From: Candidatus Gastranaerophilales bacterium
Lineage (GTDB): Bacteria > Cyanobacteriota > Vampirovibrionia > Gastranaerophilales > Gastranaerophilaceae
DNA length: 43,978 nt
Reading direction: 5' to 3'
Assembly (NCBI GenBank): GCA_947588745.1
Contig: CANPYW010000016.1
Location: 1 to 43,978 of the forward strand
Both the position numbers and the translations under genes were made by a program. Below the pieces are notes generated by a model. That model was not told the DNA's origin, did not search any database, and saw only the letters and a list, made by a program, of their open reading frames with translations. Below are positions 1 through 8,564 of this stretch, one piece after another. Position 1 is the stretch's first letter; every line of letters starts with the position of its first letter.

Positions 1-774
1 CATACCGAAGCTTCGGTCGATTTGGCACGATTATCGGGGTTGACTCCTGCTGCGGTTATTTGCGAAATAGTAAATGACGACGGTACTATGGCCCGACGTG
101 ATAATTTAATGCTGTTTGCAAAAAAACATAATCTTAAATTTATAACGGTTGCACAGCTTATCGAATACAGACTTCAAAAAGAAATGTTTATGAAAAGAGA
201 AGCCGTTGCAAATCTGCCTTCCGATTTCGGTGATTTTAAGGTGTACGGGTATGTTAATCAAATGGGAGGTGCCGACCAGGTCGCAATTGTTAAAGACGAC
301 GGCTCGGATAAAATTCCTATGGTGAGAGTTCACAGCGAATGTTTAACCGGTGATATCTTTCATTCCAAAAGATGTGATTGTCAAAATCAGCTTGAAACAG
401 CACTCAGAACTATTAACGAATACGGAAAAGGTGCGTTGGTTTATATAAGAGGGCATGAAGGCAGGGGCATAGGTCTTGTTAATAAGATTAAGGCTTATGC
501 ACTTCAAGAAAAAGGACAGGATACCGTTCAGGCAAATATATCATTGGGTTTTCAGCCGGATTTAAGAAATTACGGTATCGGAGCTCAAATATTAAGAGAT
601 TTAGGATATACTAAATTTAAACTTATAACGAATAATCCGAGAAAAATTATTGCGTTAAAAGGTTACGGGCTTGAGATTGAGTCCAGAATTGAGTTAAAAA
701 CTCCGCTGAACAAATATAATGAGAAATATATGCATACAAAAGTTGATAAAATGCATCATTTGATTAATTTATAA
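1..774 (+). CDS. ribBA: Riboflavin biosynthesis protein RibBA (3' part): DHBP synthase / GTP cyclohydrolase II
   Basis: The gene enters from the left edge, so the start is missing; the frame is open from base 1. The first ~45 residues are the end of the 3,4-dihydroxy-2-butanone-4-phosphate synthase domain (HTEASVDLARL, DDGTMARRDNL). The rest is a complete GTP cyclohydrolase II domain. Its zinc cysteines are seen in HSECLTGDIFHSKRCDC, followed by RGHEGRGIGL, and the C-terminal YGIGAQILRDLG and TNNPRKI blocks are present. Known role: GTP to diamino-ribosylamino-pyrimidinone phosphate and ribulose-5-P to DHBP, the two entry reactions of riboflavin synthesis. A TTG at base 22 is internal, not a start. 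The next gene begins 10 bases after the stop. Confidence 0.93.
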   Translation, partial: HTEASVDLARLSGLTPAAVICEIVNDDGTMARRDNLMLFAKKHNLKFITVAQLIEYRLQKEMFMKREAVANLPSDFGDFKVYGYVNQMGGADQVAIVKDDGSDKIPMVRVHSECLTGDIFHSKRCDCQNQLETALRTINEYGKGALVYIRGHEGRGIGLVNKIKAYALQEKGQDTVQANISLGFQPDLRNYGIGAQILRDLGYTKFKLITNNPRKIIALKGYGLEIESRIELKTPLNKYNEKYMHTKVDKMHHLINL

Positions 775-784
775 GAAGGTAAGT

Positions 785-1777
785 ATGGCAAATATAACGA
801 TATACAAAGTTGAAGAATATAGTAATTACTACAAAAAAATATTTACCGGTGTCTATAATGATTTTAAAAATAATGCTGCAACGGATTATGATTTTGAACT
901 TTCACCTTTAGATTATGAACATTTCACAAAAAGTATTGAGGATGGTTTATTAAATTGTTTGATTTTATTTGAAGATGACATTCCTACAGGATTTTTGGTA
1001 TATACAACGATTATTTCAGAAGCAATTGAGCTTAATATTATTCATTGTATAGGAAATGAAAATTTGAATGCCAAAAGAAAACTTTTGCTTGTAAAGTTTA
1101 TTGAAACGGTAAGACCGCTCATGAAGGATAAAGTAATTACATATCCAATGCTTGGAAAACAAAATTCTTTTACCGATGAGATTAAAGATTTTGGATTTCA
1201 AGTTGTTAATACATCAGTAATGGGCTTTAATTTGACAAATATATCGGCTATAAACACAGCAAAAGAATTTGATTTGCAAAAACTCCCTAAAGATTATTCC
1301 GTTACGAATTGGAAAGCAACTTATTTTAAAGAGGCAGCCGATATTATACATCAGGCATTTAAAGAATCCTCGGATGCATTATATGACAGTCGTTTTCTTA
1401 CTGTTAAAGGGTGCAAAGATATCTTAGAAAAAATAACAGATAATATATACGGAAGATTTCTGCCTGAAATAACGAAAGTTTTAATTTATAAAAAGCATCC
1501 TGTAGGGGTATGTTTTGCTAATTTAACTGGCGAAACTATTGCTAATATTCCTATTTGTGCAATATTAAAAGAACACAGAAATTCCGGATTTGGTAAAATA
1601 TTATTAAAACAACTGATTGATAACCTTTTAACAACTGCAATAACCAAAGGCTGGTTATTAAAAGAAATAAACGCAAGTTGTGATTCTGATAACCGCTCTG
1701 CTGTAGGTATGTATAGCTCTGTAGGCTTTACAGAAGAATATACATACGCTCAAGCATATCATCCAAAAACTAACTAG
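785..1777 (+). CDS. GNAT-family N-acetyltransferase
   Basis: 330 aa, ATG start with an AGAAGG-type ribosome site just upstream, 10 bases after ribBA. The C-terminal ~110 residues have the GNAT layout: a beta strand VGVCFANL, the acetyl-CoA loop region ILKEHRNSGFGKILLKQL (a variant of the R/Q-x-x-G-x-G/A signature), then SDNRSAVGMYSSVGF near the end. The N-terminal ~180 residues also look like a degenerate GNAT fold, which would match two-domain GNAT proteins of this length. The substrate cannot be predicted. The gene ends with TAG and overlaps the convergent small gene by 4 bases. Confidence 0.75.
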   Translation: MANITIYKVEEYSNYYKKIFTGVYNDFKNNAATDYDFELSPLDYEHFTKSIEDGLLNCLILFEDDIPTGFLVYTTIISEAIELNIIHCIGNENLNAKRKLLLVKFIETVRPLMKDKVITYPMLGKQNSFTDEIKDFGFQVVNTSVMGFNLTNISAINTAKEFDLQKLPKDYSVTNWKATYFKEAADIIHQAFKESSDALYDSRFLTVKGCKDILEKITDNIYGRFLPEITKVLIYKKHPVGVCFANLTGETIANIPICAILKEHRNSGFGKILLKQLIDNLLTTAITKGWLLKEINASCDSDNRSAVGMYSSVGFTEEYTYAQAYHPKTN

Positions 1778-1977
1778 TTATTACTATACATTACGTGCAT
1801 TGTTGCAAGATTTTTAATTGAAATCATTAAATGCTTATTCTTTTGTTCTGCGTTTATGTTAAATATTCTTACTATTCTTTGAATTTCTTCTCTGTTTTTT
1901 CTTGTTGAAAGCTTATAAACATTTTTAACCGGTTCACGTATTGTGCCTAAAACTGCATTTAATTGTTCTTCGTTCAT
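1774..1977 (-). CDS. Small protein of unknown function (67 aa)
   Basis: I do not recognise this protein. It is accepted as a gene because an ATG is preceded by a good ribosome site (GGGAGA, 6-7 bases upstream). The product is also a normal-looking, charged, mostly helical polypeptide (starts MNEEQLNAVLGTIREP) with no signal peptide or membrane segment. It is convergent with the acetyltransferase gene and the two stop codons overlap (TTA/TAG). It is encoded alone on the minus strand between two plus-strand units. Confidence 0.55.
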   Translation of the reverse strand: MNEEQLNAVLGTIREPVKNVYKLSTRKNREEIQRIVRIFNINAEQKNKHLMISIKNLATMHVMYSNN

Positions 1978-2107
1978 TATAATCTCCCGTAACTAAAATA
2001 TTTAAACCCCTTGTATTAATATAAAGTTTTTTTGTAAACGGGAATTGCTTTTTTATTTAACAATTGTAAAATTTTATGTTACATTAATTAAAAAGGAGTT
2101 ATTTGTT

Positions 2108-2560
2108 ATGATAGTTGATTTTCTTGTAAATTCCGAAAAATATATATCTTTGCATAAAGATTTTAAACTTGTGTTTGATTATATTAAAAATCATGATTTA
2201 AAAAATATGGAATGCGGAAAGCATATTATTAGAGGTAATGAGGTGTTTTTCAATTTACAGGAGTACGATACAAAACCTGTTCAGAAACTTGAAGCACATA
2301 AAAAATATATAGATATTCAGGTGATTGTATCGGGTGCTGAATATATGGGGTATACAAATATAAATAATACTTCTTTAAAAGAAGAATATGATGAAGAAAA
2401 GGATGTTATGTTTTTATCGTCAGACAGAGTCGATAAAGTTTATGCCGATAATAATACATTTATAATATTCTTTCCTCAAGATGCTCACATGCCGGCATTA
2501 TCAGTTACAGAACCCTATCGTGTAAAAAAAGCCATTTTTAAGATATTGTTGGAACAATAA
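2108..2560 (+). CDS. YhcH/YjgK/YiaL (EbgC-like, DUF386) family protein
   Basis: 150 aa from the chosen start. An in-frame TTG lies further upstream (2045), but AAGGAG at 2093-2098 sits 9 bases before ATG 2108, and 150 aa is the usual family length. Family signatures visible are LEAHKKYIDIQVIVSG, EYMGYTN, YDEEKD and the cupin-like FFPQDAHMPAL. The His and Glu/Asp residues probably bind a metal. Family members are cupin-fold proteins linked to sugar and sialic-acid metabolism (YhcH) or the beta subunit of evolved beta-galactosidase (EbgC). It leads an operon with a TPR protein (5 bases downstream) and a GT-C glycosyltransferase, so a role in surface sugar metabolism is a reasonable inference. 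Confidence 0.8.
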   Translation: MIVDFLVNSEKYISLHKDFKLVFDYIKNHDLKNMECGKHIIRGNEVFFNLQEYDTKPVQKLEAHKKYIDIQVIVSGAEYMGYTNINNTSLKEEYDEEKDVMFLSSDRVDKVYADNNTFIIFFPQDAHMPALSVTEPYRVKKAIFKILLEQ

Positions 2561-2565
2561 TTGCA

Positions 2566-4347
2566 ATGAATGATATAAACGAATATTTAAAAAAAGCATT
2601 TGAATATAAAAATAGTAATGATAATAAAAAAGCTATAGATTTTTTCTATAAAGCACTTGCGATTGATAACGGAAGTGTTGAAATAATGTTTGAGCTTGCT
2701 CAAATGTATTCGGGGCTTTGCAAGTATGATAGAGCATTGAGTTTTTATGAACAAATTTTATCAATAGATAAAGATAATTATAAAGCAATTTATTATTCTG
2801 CAATAATGTATAGAAAAATGAATAATGATGTACAATCAGTTAAATTATTAAAAAAATTAGCTAAAACTGATTATGACAAAGAACAAATTGCTGAAGAATT
2901 ATTTTCTATTTATTTAAAGCAAAATTCATATAATGAAATTATACAAGATTATCATTCGTATTTTTCTTTGGTTAATTCATCTTTTGTCTTATATAATGTT
3001 GCACTTGCTTATGACAGACTGGGTGAAAAACAATTAGCAGATGAATTTTATAATAAATCATTTTCGGTAAATTCTAATGATGTTAAATCGGGTACAAAAA
3101 TAGTAAGTATGCTGATTGAAAAAAATAATTATGAAGAAGCGGAAAGTCTGGCAAATACATTAATCAAACATTCAGAAGATGATAATTTGATGTATTTGCT
3201 TGGTGAAATTGAATATCAAAAAGGTGATTTGGATTGTGCCGCAAAATATTATTCTTATGCAATAAAACAAAATGACAAAAATGCATTGTATTATTTTAAA
3301 CTCGGAATTATTTTTTCACTGAAAGGATTTTTTGATGAAGCGGAAACGTGTTATTGCAAAGCTACCGTTTTAGATAGTGAAAATGTTACATATAATTATG
3401 CACTTGCATATTTATACTTTACCGGAAATAAAATTCAATTGGCAGAAAAGGTTGCGGATTTTATATTATCAATTGATAAAAATAATGTTTCAACACTCGC
3501 ACTATTAATATTAATAAATTTAAAACAGAATAATATTATTAATGCGGGAAAGTTTATATCAAAATCAATAAAAGAAAATATGCAAAATGATTTCCTTTTT
3601 TACGCATATTCAATTTATTATTCGCAGTTAAACATGTGGGATAAGGCTATCAATGCAATATCTGAAGCCATAAAATTGAATGATAATTCAATAGATTATA
3701 AATATGAGCTTGCAAAAAATTTATATAATATTAAAAATTATAGTGAAGCAGAAAAAATATGTAATTCATTAATAGAAGTATCACCTAAATATATTCAGGC
3801 ATATATACTGCTTGCAAAAACAAAAATTGAAAACGGGAAAATTCCGCAGGCAAAAGATTTGTTAAACAGTGCTTTGAAGCTGGATATTAATTATTATGAA
3901 ATATATTTGCTTATGGGTGATATAAATTTCAATCAAAAACAATACGAAGCGGCACTTGAAAACTATAAAACAGCTGTTTCTATTAATCCCAAGGAAGAAA
4001 TGTATTATAAAAAAATAGCCGGCTGTTATTATGAACTTGAAAATTATGAATGTGCATATCTGTATTATAAAGAAGCATCAGAGTTTGATATAACAAATTC
4101 TGAATACAGATTTTATATGGCAAAATGTGCTGTTAAAGCAAATAATAAAGATAATGCAATAACTAACTTTTCGGTAATGAAAAGACTTGACCCATACAAT
4201 GTTGAATATATTAAAGAGTATGCACTATACTTAAAATCAATTAATGACAAACATAGTGCCGTCGAGTTGGTTAAAAATTTAATTAAGCATTCAAATAAAG
4301 AACAAAAGAAAGATTTACAAAACTTTTTGGAAATTATCAGGAAATAA
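2566..4347 (+). CDS. Large TPR-repeat protein
   Basis: 593 aa built almost entirely of tetratricopeptide repeats. About 14 units of ~34 residues carry the alternating A/Y/L-A-P-like consensus, for example YDRALSFYEQILSIDKDN, KAINAISEAIKLNDNSIDYK and YEAALENYKTAVSINPKE. No signal peptide, membrane helix or catalytic domain is visible, so it is probably a cytoplasmic scaffold. It starts 5 bases after the YhcH-like gene and ends 6 bases before the GT-C glycosyltransferase, so the three are almost certainly cotranscribed. TPR proteins beside glycosyltransferases often organise glycan assembly; that role here is inference. An O-GlcNAc-transferase-type catalytic domain is absent. Confidence 0.85.
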   Translation: MNDINEYLKKAFEYKNSNDNKKAIDFFYKALAIDNGSVEIMFELAQMYSGLCKYDRALSFYEQILSIDKDNYKAIYYSAIMYRKMNNDVQSVKLLKKLAKTDYDKEQIAEELFSIYLKQNSYNEIIQDYHSYFSLVNSSFVLYNVALAYDRLGEKQLADEFYNKSFSVNSNDVKSGTKIVSMLIEKNNYEEAESLANTLIKHSEDDNLMYLLGEIEYQKGDLDCAAKYYSYAIKQNDKNALYYFKLGIIFSLKGFFDEAETCYCKATVLDSENVTYNYALAYLYFTGNKIQLAEKVADFILSIDKNNVSTLALLILINLKQNNIINAGKFISKSIKENMQNDFLFYAYSIYYSQLNMWDKAINAISEAIKLNDNSIDYKYELAKNLYNIKNYSEAEKICNSLIEVSPKYIQAYILLAKTKIENGKIPQAKDLLNSALKLDINYYEIYLLMGDINFNQKQYEAALENYKTAVSINPKEEMYYKKIAGCYYELENYECAYLYYKEASEFDITNSEYRFYMAKCAVKANNKDNAITNFSVMKRLDPYNVEYIKEYALYLKSINDKHSAVELVKNLIKHSNKEQKKDLQNFLEIIRK

Positions 4348-4353
4348 ATTATA

Positions 4354-5829
4354 GTGGAAAAAACATCATCAAAACTAAGATATATCTATATATTTGTTTT
4401 ATTTTTAATTTTTGTTTATGCTATATATTTAAGAATAGCCAGAAATATAGATTTGAGGCCTCTTTGGCTTGATGAAGCTCCTATTGCATTGACGGTAATT
4501 AAAAATAACATATTTAACATGTTGTTTAATATTGAAGATAGTCAAAAAGCACCGCTTATGTTTTGGATAGGCATTAAGTTATCCGGTATTTGTTTCGGTT
4601 ATAAAGAAATTGCACTTAGAATAGTTCCGTTAATAAGTTCCATTTTGTCTGTCTTTGTATTTTATATTTTTTCCAAAAAATTCATAAAAAATAAAATTTC
4701 TTTATTGATTGCAAATTTCCTGTTTGCAATTAATTATCAATTAATATATTATTCGCAAGAGCTAAAGCAGTATTCAGGTGATGTGTTATTATTTATGGTT
4801 GCCTTATTATATTTTTCGTATATGGCTGATAAGCCTTTAGATAAGAAGAATTTAGAATATTTGATTGCGGTTGGAATTTTCCTTTTATTATCTTCTTTTC
4901 CGGCTTGCTTTGTTTTAGCTGCATACTTAATTTATAAGTTATTTCATCTTAATAAAGAAGAAACAAAAAATATTCTGTTTTATATATTCTTTATAAGTTT
5001 GATTTCAGTAATTTATTATTATAGTTTTTTAGCACAGTTGTATACAAACGAAATATTAACACATCTAAATTATTGGAGAATGGGCTTTTTAAATTATCAT
5101 AACAGTATTTTTGATGTGTTTAAAAATGCATATTACTATAATTTTATTCCAAGTGAAAATTATAGGTTGGGTTTAATTTTGTTTTTCGCAGGTTTTATTA
5201 TGACTGCAAAAGAAAAAAATTCGATAAATCGTATATTGATAATATCGTTGTTTATAGCTGTTGCAGCTTCGTTTTTAGGACTGTATCCATTATATAAAAG
5301 AATTCAAATATATTTAATTCCGGTATTTATAATTTTTATATTGAAGGTGTGTGATATAAAAAAAATTAAACAACAGTATTTGCTTGTACTTTTTTCGATA
5401 ATATTGCTTAATTTTGCACCAATATTAAATTTAAAATATATGGAACAAATAAATTCAAAAGATGTTTTTGAAAAATGGAATGGAAGAGAAACTTTAAAAG
5501 TTATACAAGATAATTTCAAAGATGGCGATACTTTATTGGTAAATTATCAATCTAAAAGCCAATATGAATATTATTCAAAATATTTGAATTTTAATCCTGA
5601 AAATATTATAATTTACGATTTTAGTAATAAAACGAAAGATGAATTTTTTGATTACTTGAATAACTTGGAGAACAATAAAGACTATTGGTTTTTAAACATA
5701 ATAACTTCATTTGATAATCAGGAAAGAGATTATTTGATAGATTGGAAATCTAATACGAAAAATGTAATAACAAAATACGAATATATAATACGTAGATCTT
5801 ACGTAGTGAAAATAGAAAAAAAGTGTTGA
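4354..5829 (+). CDS. GT-C fold membrane glycosyltransferase (GT39/ArnT-like)
   Basis: 491 aa with GTG start; AGGA lies ~11 bases upstream. The first helix spans residues ~9-27. The loop after it carries RPLWLDEAPIAL, the acidic D-E motif characteristic of GT-C enzymes (PMT/ArnT/GT39) that use polyprenyl-phosphate sugars. About ten further hydrophobic helices follow, then a ~120-residue soluble C-terminal domain outside the membrane. Known chemistry of the fold is transfer of a sugar from a lipid-phosphate donor to a lipid, glycan or protein on the periplasmic side; the actual substrate is unknown. It is the third gene of the YhcH-TPR-GT unit. A diverged paralogue, frameshifted, lies at 35488-37076 and shares the motif LYP-x(3)-RI in the last membrane region. 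Confidence 0.8.
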   Translation: MEKTSSKLRYIYIFVLFLIFVYAIYLRIARNIDLRPLWLDEAPIALTVIKNNIFNMLFNIEDSQKAPLMFWIGIKLSGICFGYKEIALRIVPLISSILSVFVFYIFSKKFIKNKISLLIANFLFAINYQLIYYSQELKQYSGDVLLFMVALLYFSYMADKPLDKKNLEYLIAVGIFLLLSSFPACFVLAAYLIYKLFHLNKEETKNILFYIFFISLISVIYYYSFLAQLYTNEILTHLNYWRMGFLNYHNSIFDVFKNAYYYNFIPSENYRLGLILFFAGFIMTAKEKNSINRILIISLFIAVAASFLGLYPLYKRIQIYLIPVFIIFILKVCDIKKIKQQYLLVLFSIILLNFAPILNLKYMEQINSKDVFEKWNGRETLKVIQDNFKDGDTLLVNYQSKSQYEYYSKYLNFNPENIIIYDFSNKTKDEFFDYLNNLENNKDYWFLNIITSFDNQERDYLIDWKSNTKNVITKYEYIIRRSYVVKIEKKC

Positions 5830-5853
5830 CTTTTTATTTTGAAATGATATCAT
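5826..5853 (+). promoter_or_regulatory. Sigma-70-type promoter of tRNA-Ala
   Basis: A -35 TTGACT (5826-5831) and -10 TATCAT (5848-5853) are separated by 16 bases. They lie immediately after the stop of the glycosyltransferase gene and ~47 bases before the tRNA. Confidence 0.6.
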
Positions 5854-5899
5854 AAATATACAGTCTGGTGAGTTTAGAAAGGCTTGTTAGATTATAAAT

Positions 5900-5972
5900 G
5901 GGGGATTAGCCCAGTTGGTAGAGCGCCTGCTTTGCACGCAGGATGTCAGGAGTTCGAGTCTCCTATCCTCCA
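5900..5972 (+). tRNA. tRNA-Ala (anticodon TGC)
   Basis: A 73-base cloverleaf. The acceptor GGGGGAT pairs with ATCCTCC (one G-U). The D arm is GCCCAGTTGGTAGAGC, the anticodon stem/loop is CCTGC-TTTGCAC-GCAGG with anticodon TGC, and the T arm is AGGAGTTCGAGTCTCCT. The discriminator is A and CCA is not encoded. Confidence 0.97.
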
Positions 5973-5980
5973 AAAATTTT

Positions 5981-6005
5981 AAAAGAGGCTGAAAGCCTCT
6001 TTTTT
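5981..6005 (+). terminator. Rho-independent terminator after tRNA-Ala
   Basis: A perfect 10-bp stem (AAAAGAGGCT / AGCCTCTTTT) with a GAA loop runs into a T tract, 9 bases after the tRNA. Confidence 0.85.
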
Positions 6006-6027
6006 AGTGACTTTTGGAAGTTGAGCG

Positions 6028-6083
6028 AGCGTTTTAGACTTATTTAAATTTTAAAGTAAAAATTTTAAAATCGCCAAAACGCT
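6028..6083. repeat. Inverted repeat in the gap after tRNA-Ala
   Basis: AGCGTTTT at 6028-6035 and AAAACGCT at 6076-6083 are exact complements. Between them is an AT-rich TTTAAATTTTAAA...AATTTTAAAA stretch that can also fold on itself. The rest of 6006-6229 shows no gene. The function is unknown; it could be a remnant of an element that once sat next to the tRNA. Confidence 0.35.
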
Positions 6084-6229
6084 TGTATACCCATTTAAAC
6101 CCTTTCGGATATAATTTTATTTAATTCTTGTATATTCCTATTACTTCCGGTAAAAATTATATTATCGTCCGGTTCCGGGCGTTGTGTTTCCATATAATCC
6201 GGTAATTAATAGTAATAAAGCAATTTTTA

Positions 6230-7483
6230 TTAAATTATTAACCTTTTTGTTTTGCATAATATTACTTTTTTGTTCGTTATTAATCTGAATTTTATAAGTT
6301 CATTGGCTATATCTTTTATTAATCTTTGTGCTGCCGTTTGCTTTGCTGCAATCAGATTTGCCGTTTCAACGTCATTGTTTGATATGGCTTCTCTTATTGC
6401 CGCAATATCCAAACCTTTATCTTTGAATTGCAAATACAAATTCTCGGCATTCTCTAAAGTTACCTTAAATGGAATTTCATCTTTAGTATAGGTTTGAGCA
6501 GCTTTGGTGATTAACTCATAAGCCGTTTCTTCACTTTTTACTGATTTTGCTTGTTCTTCTATTGGTCGGGTGTCTGCGGTGGAGTTTCCTTGTACTTCTC
6601 CTCGATTTTGTTCTGCATCTCCACGTATTTCGGTTGAAGCTCTGCGTATGCTCTGTTCTCGGCTTCCTCTTTCGATAGGTTCTCCGTTTTTTGATAATGA
6701 GCTGTTAAATCTCTCATTGCTGAACTCATTTGCATTGTTAGGTTCATTCTCTCTATATCTTTGTCCGTTAGTGCCATTACCACTTAACTCACTTTCTAAT
6801 TTTGTTTTGTTGTTTTCAGCTTCAACTTCTAATGGATGTTTTTTAGCTGCTTCTTTATCAGTTCGCCATAATTGGTCTAATTCTTCTATTTGTTTTGCAG
6901 CTTCTTCATCACCATTTAAAGCTTTTTGAAACTGTCTTGCGTGTGCCATTTCGTGTGCAAGATTTTGTCTTATTTCATCAGATGTTAGTTCTAATCCATT
7001 AGTATATATTATTATTTTCCCGTTTTCAACTTTTGTAAAACCTTTTGTTAATTTATCACCTAACAAATATTCTAAAGGTGTATTATCAAAAGTCATTTTA
7101 CGGACTGTAACATCTTTAACATCAGCTATATTTTGAGAGATACCTCCAAAAACTTCACCAATTGTTGTATCTGTTCTTGTTTCATCTTTTATAAAATTCT
7201 CTATTGTTGAATTAATTTTTGGAACTTGTGGTTCAATAGGCTCAACGGGAGTTTGTTCTACTGTTCTTCCTGCGGCTTTACCTGTCGTCGTTTCGTTGCT
7301 CGCTATCCGAGTTTTACCCGTACGGGAGTCCGCTTTCTTCTTTACATAACCCAAAGCCATTTCACTTTCGTTCATTCCCTCATAACGATTGAAATGTTTA
7401 ACACTCTGATTGGGAACTTCACCTTTTGCTGTATCTTATCTCATCAATAAGCTTATCCATTTTGGCATTAATGTTATAAAAAA
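6230..7483 (-). pseudogene. Decayed mobile-element gene with zincin-like (HEMAH) domain
   Basis: The main open stretch (6230-7375) encodes 381 aa. It contains a zinc-peptidase signature, LAHEMAHARQ at about residues 147-156, and a downstream HPLEVEAEN that resembles the third-ligand Glu of ImmA/IrrE-type or phage-borne zincins. A low-complexity N/S/R-rich linker and a helical C-terminus follow. The frame stays open upstream of the first ATG, with sense-like residues (GEVPNQSVKHFNRYEG), back to a TAA at about 7433. Beyond this, another frame reads NINAKMDKLIDEIR. The natural reading is one longer gene broken by a frameshift near 7430-7440. Large polyvalent phage/ICE proteins commonly carry such domains, so I infer a remnant of an element near tRNA-Ala. 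No integrase is visible. Confidence 0.55.
6559..6774 (-). CDS. Possible overprinted small ORF inside the zincin pseudogene
   Basis: In another frame of the same strand an uninterrupted 71-codon stretch begins ATG at 6774 (or GTG at 6783). It encodes a charged helical protein (MALTDKDIERMNLTMQ... ending PPQTPDQ). Its composition is more protein-like than the overlapping Asn/Ser/Arg-rich linker of the 381-aa frame. It may be a genuine overlapping gene, or the original frame of a gene fused by frameshift. There is no strong ribosome site; only AGTGAG lies upstream. Confidence 0.3.
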   Translation of the reverse strand, partial: ALTDKDIERMNLTMQMSSAMRDLTAHYQKTENLSKEEAENRAYAELQPKYVEMQNKIEEKYKETPPQTPDQ

Positions 7484-7507
7484 AGGAATTGAATTATAAA
7501 TTAAAGC

Positions 7508-7672
7508 CAAAATACGCTCCGCTAAGGCAGGTGATATTGATAGAGGAATTTTGAACAATGACGAGTTAATATCACTATCCAATTTTTCACTGTCTATTGA
7601 TATTCAATCAAGAATTAGCCAAATGCTTTTATATTTGTTTAATTATAGATTTATTTATTCATTTCCTGTATA
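7508..7672 (+). pseudogene. Possible coding relic, plus strand
   Basis: One frame reads AKIRSAKAGDIDRGILNN and continues with protein-like sequence to the stop at 7672. It has no start codon and no ribosome site and overlaps the end of the neighbouring SGNH gene. It looks like a fragment of a lost gene in the decayed area after tRNA-Ala. The family is not recognised. Confidence 0.25.
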
Positions 7673-8562
7673 AATGCCGGTAAAATTGTGTTCCAAGCTG
7701 TTTCGTTAGGATGCTCATCGTTATATTGCAATTGGTATTTTTTAGAAAATAAATCTATATCTTTATCCACCAAATCACTTACATTAATTACCTTATAGTG
7801 AGAGTCTTTTTTTAATTCTTCAATAAGATTATCTTCTGTTGAAGCATAATTCAGTATAATAAATTTTAGATTTTCACCATAGTGTTTTATTGCATTTTCT
7901 CTCATTTTATCCAGCATAGTTTTGCAGAAAAACACATCATCAATTTTGTTTTGAGATTGAACGAACATAATTTTTTTAAATGATTTAAAAATAGAAAAGT
8001 TTAACAATGGATTTTTACTCCAAAAACTATATTTGTAAAAATTTCCGTCTTTGTATTTGTATCTTAAAAATTCGTGATGACCATCCATTAAATCATCAAA
8101 ATAAATACCTTTTGTTCTATTTTTATGGTCAGATATATAAATGTATATAATAGTATCGATATTTTTAACTTCTTTGTAAAAATTTTCGTCAGACAGAAGT
8201 CCGTATGCATTATTAATTCCCCAGTAAAAATCGAAAGCCTTATTATATACTGTTCTTTTTAATTTTTCAGATAATTTATATGAAAATGTTTGCCTATTTT
8301 CTAACATGTGTCCGAATGCATAAGAACATCCCATTACCAAAATCCCTTTTGAACTATCTTTATATTGTTCGCCAGCTGTTTCTCTCATATTTGGTTGGAT
8401 AGTTTCTTTGAATATATCATTATATGAGTTCTCTAATGTTAATGAATAATTTTGTATTACATTACCAATGTTACAACTTAGTGTAAAGTATGTAATTCCT
8501 TCAATTAAAAAGAAAACAATTATTACAAATATGGTATTTATTAAAATAACTTTTTTATTCAT
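7651..8562 (-). CDS. Membrane-anchored SGNH/GDSL-type protein (paralogue 1)
   Basis: 303 aa from the chosen ATG (8562); GGAG lies 6 bases upstream of this ATG, and an ATG 12 bases earlier is less well placed. One N-terminal membrane helix (residues ~4-24) is followed by an extracytoplasmic domain. SGNH block I is seen as KGILVMGCSYAFG, with GCS in place of GDS. The C-terminal block V is NDEHPNETAWNTILPAF with the catalytic-type His. Known relatives are esterases and acyl (often acetyl) transferases acting on glycans; the substrate is unknown. It is cotranscribed with the radical SAM gene whose stop overlaps its ribosome site. Three paralogues lie at 13517, 39672 and 42417. Confidence 0.65.
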   Translation of the reverse strand: MNKKVILINTIFVIIVFFLIEGITYFTLSCNIGNVIQNYSLTLENSYNDIFKETIQPNMRETAGEQYKDSSKGILVMGCSYAFGHMLENRQTFSYKLSEKLKRTVYNKAFDFYWGINNAYGLLSDENFYKEVKNIDTIIYIYISDHKNRTKGIYFDDLMDGHHEFLRYKYKDGNFYKYSFWSKNPLLNFSIFKSFKKIMFVQSQNKIDDVFFCKTMLDKMRENAIKHYGENLKFIILNYASTEDNLIEELKKDSHYKVINVSDLVDKDIDLFSKKYQLQYNDEHPNETAWNTILPAFIQEMNK

Positions 8563-8564
8563 TC

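Noticed and set aside
2045-2107. Upstream TTG start for the YhcH-like gene
   Set aside because: AAGGAG is positioned for ATG 2108, and the added 21 residues are hydrophobic sequence not found in the family.
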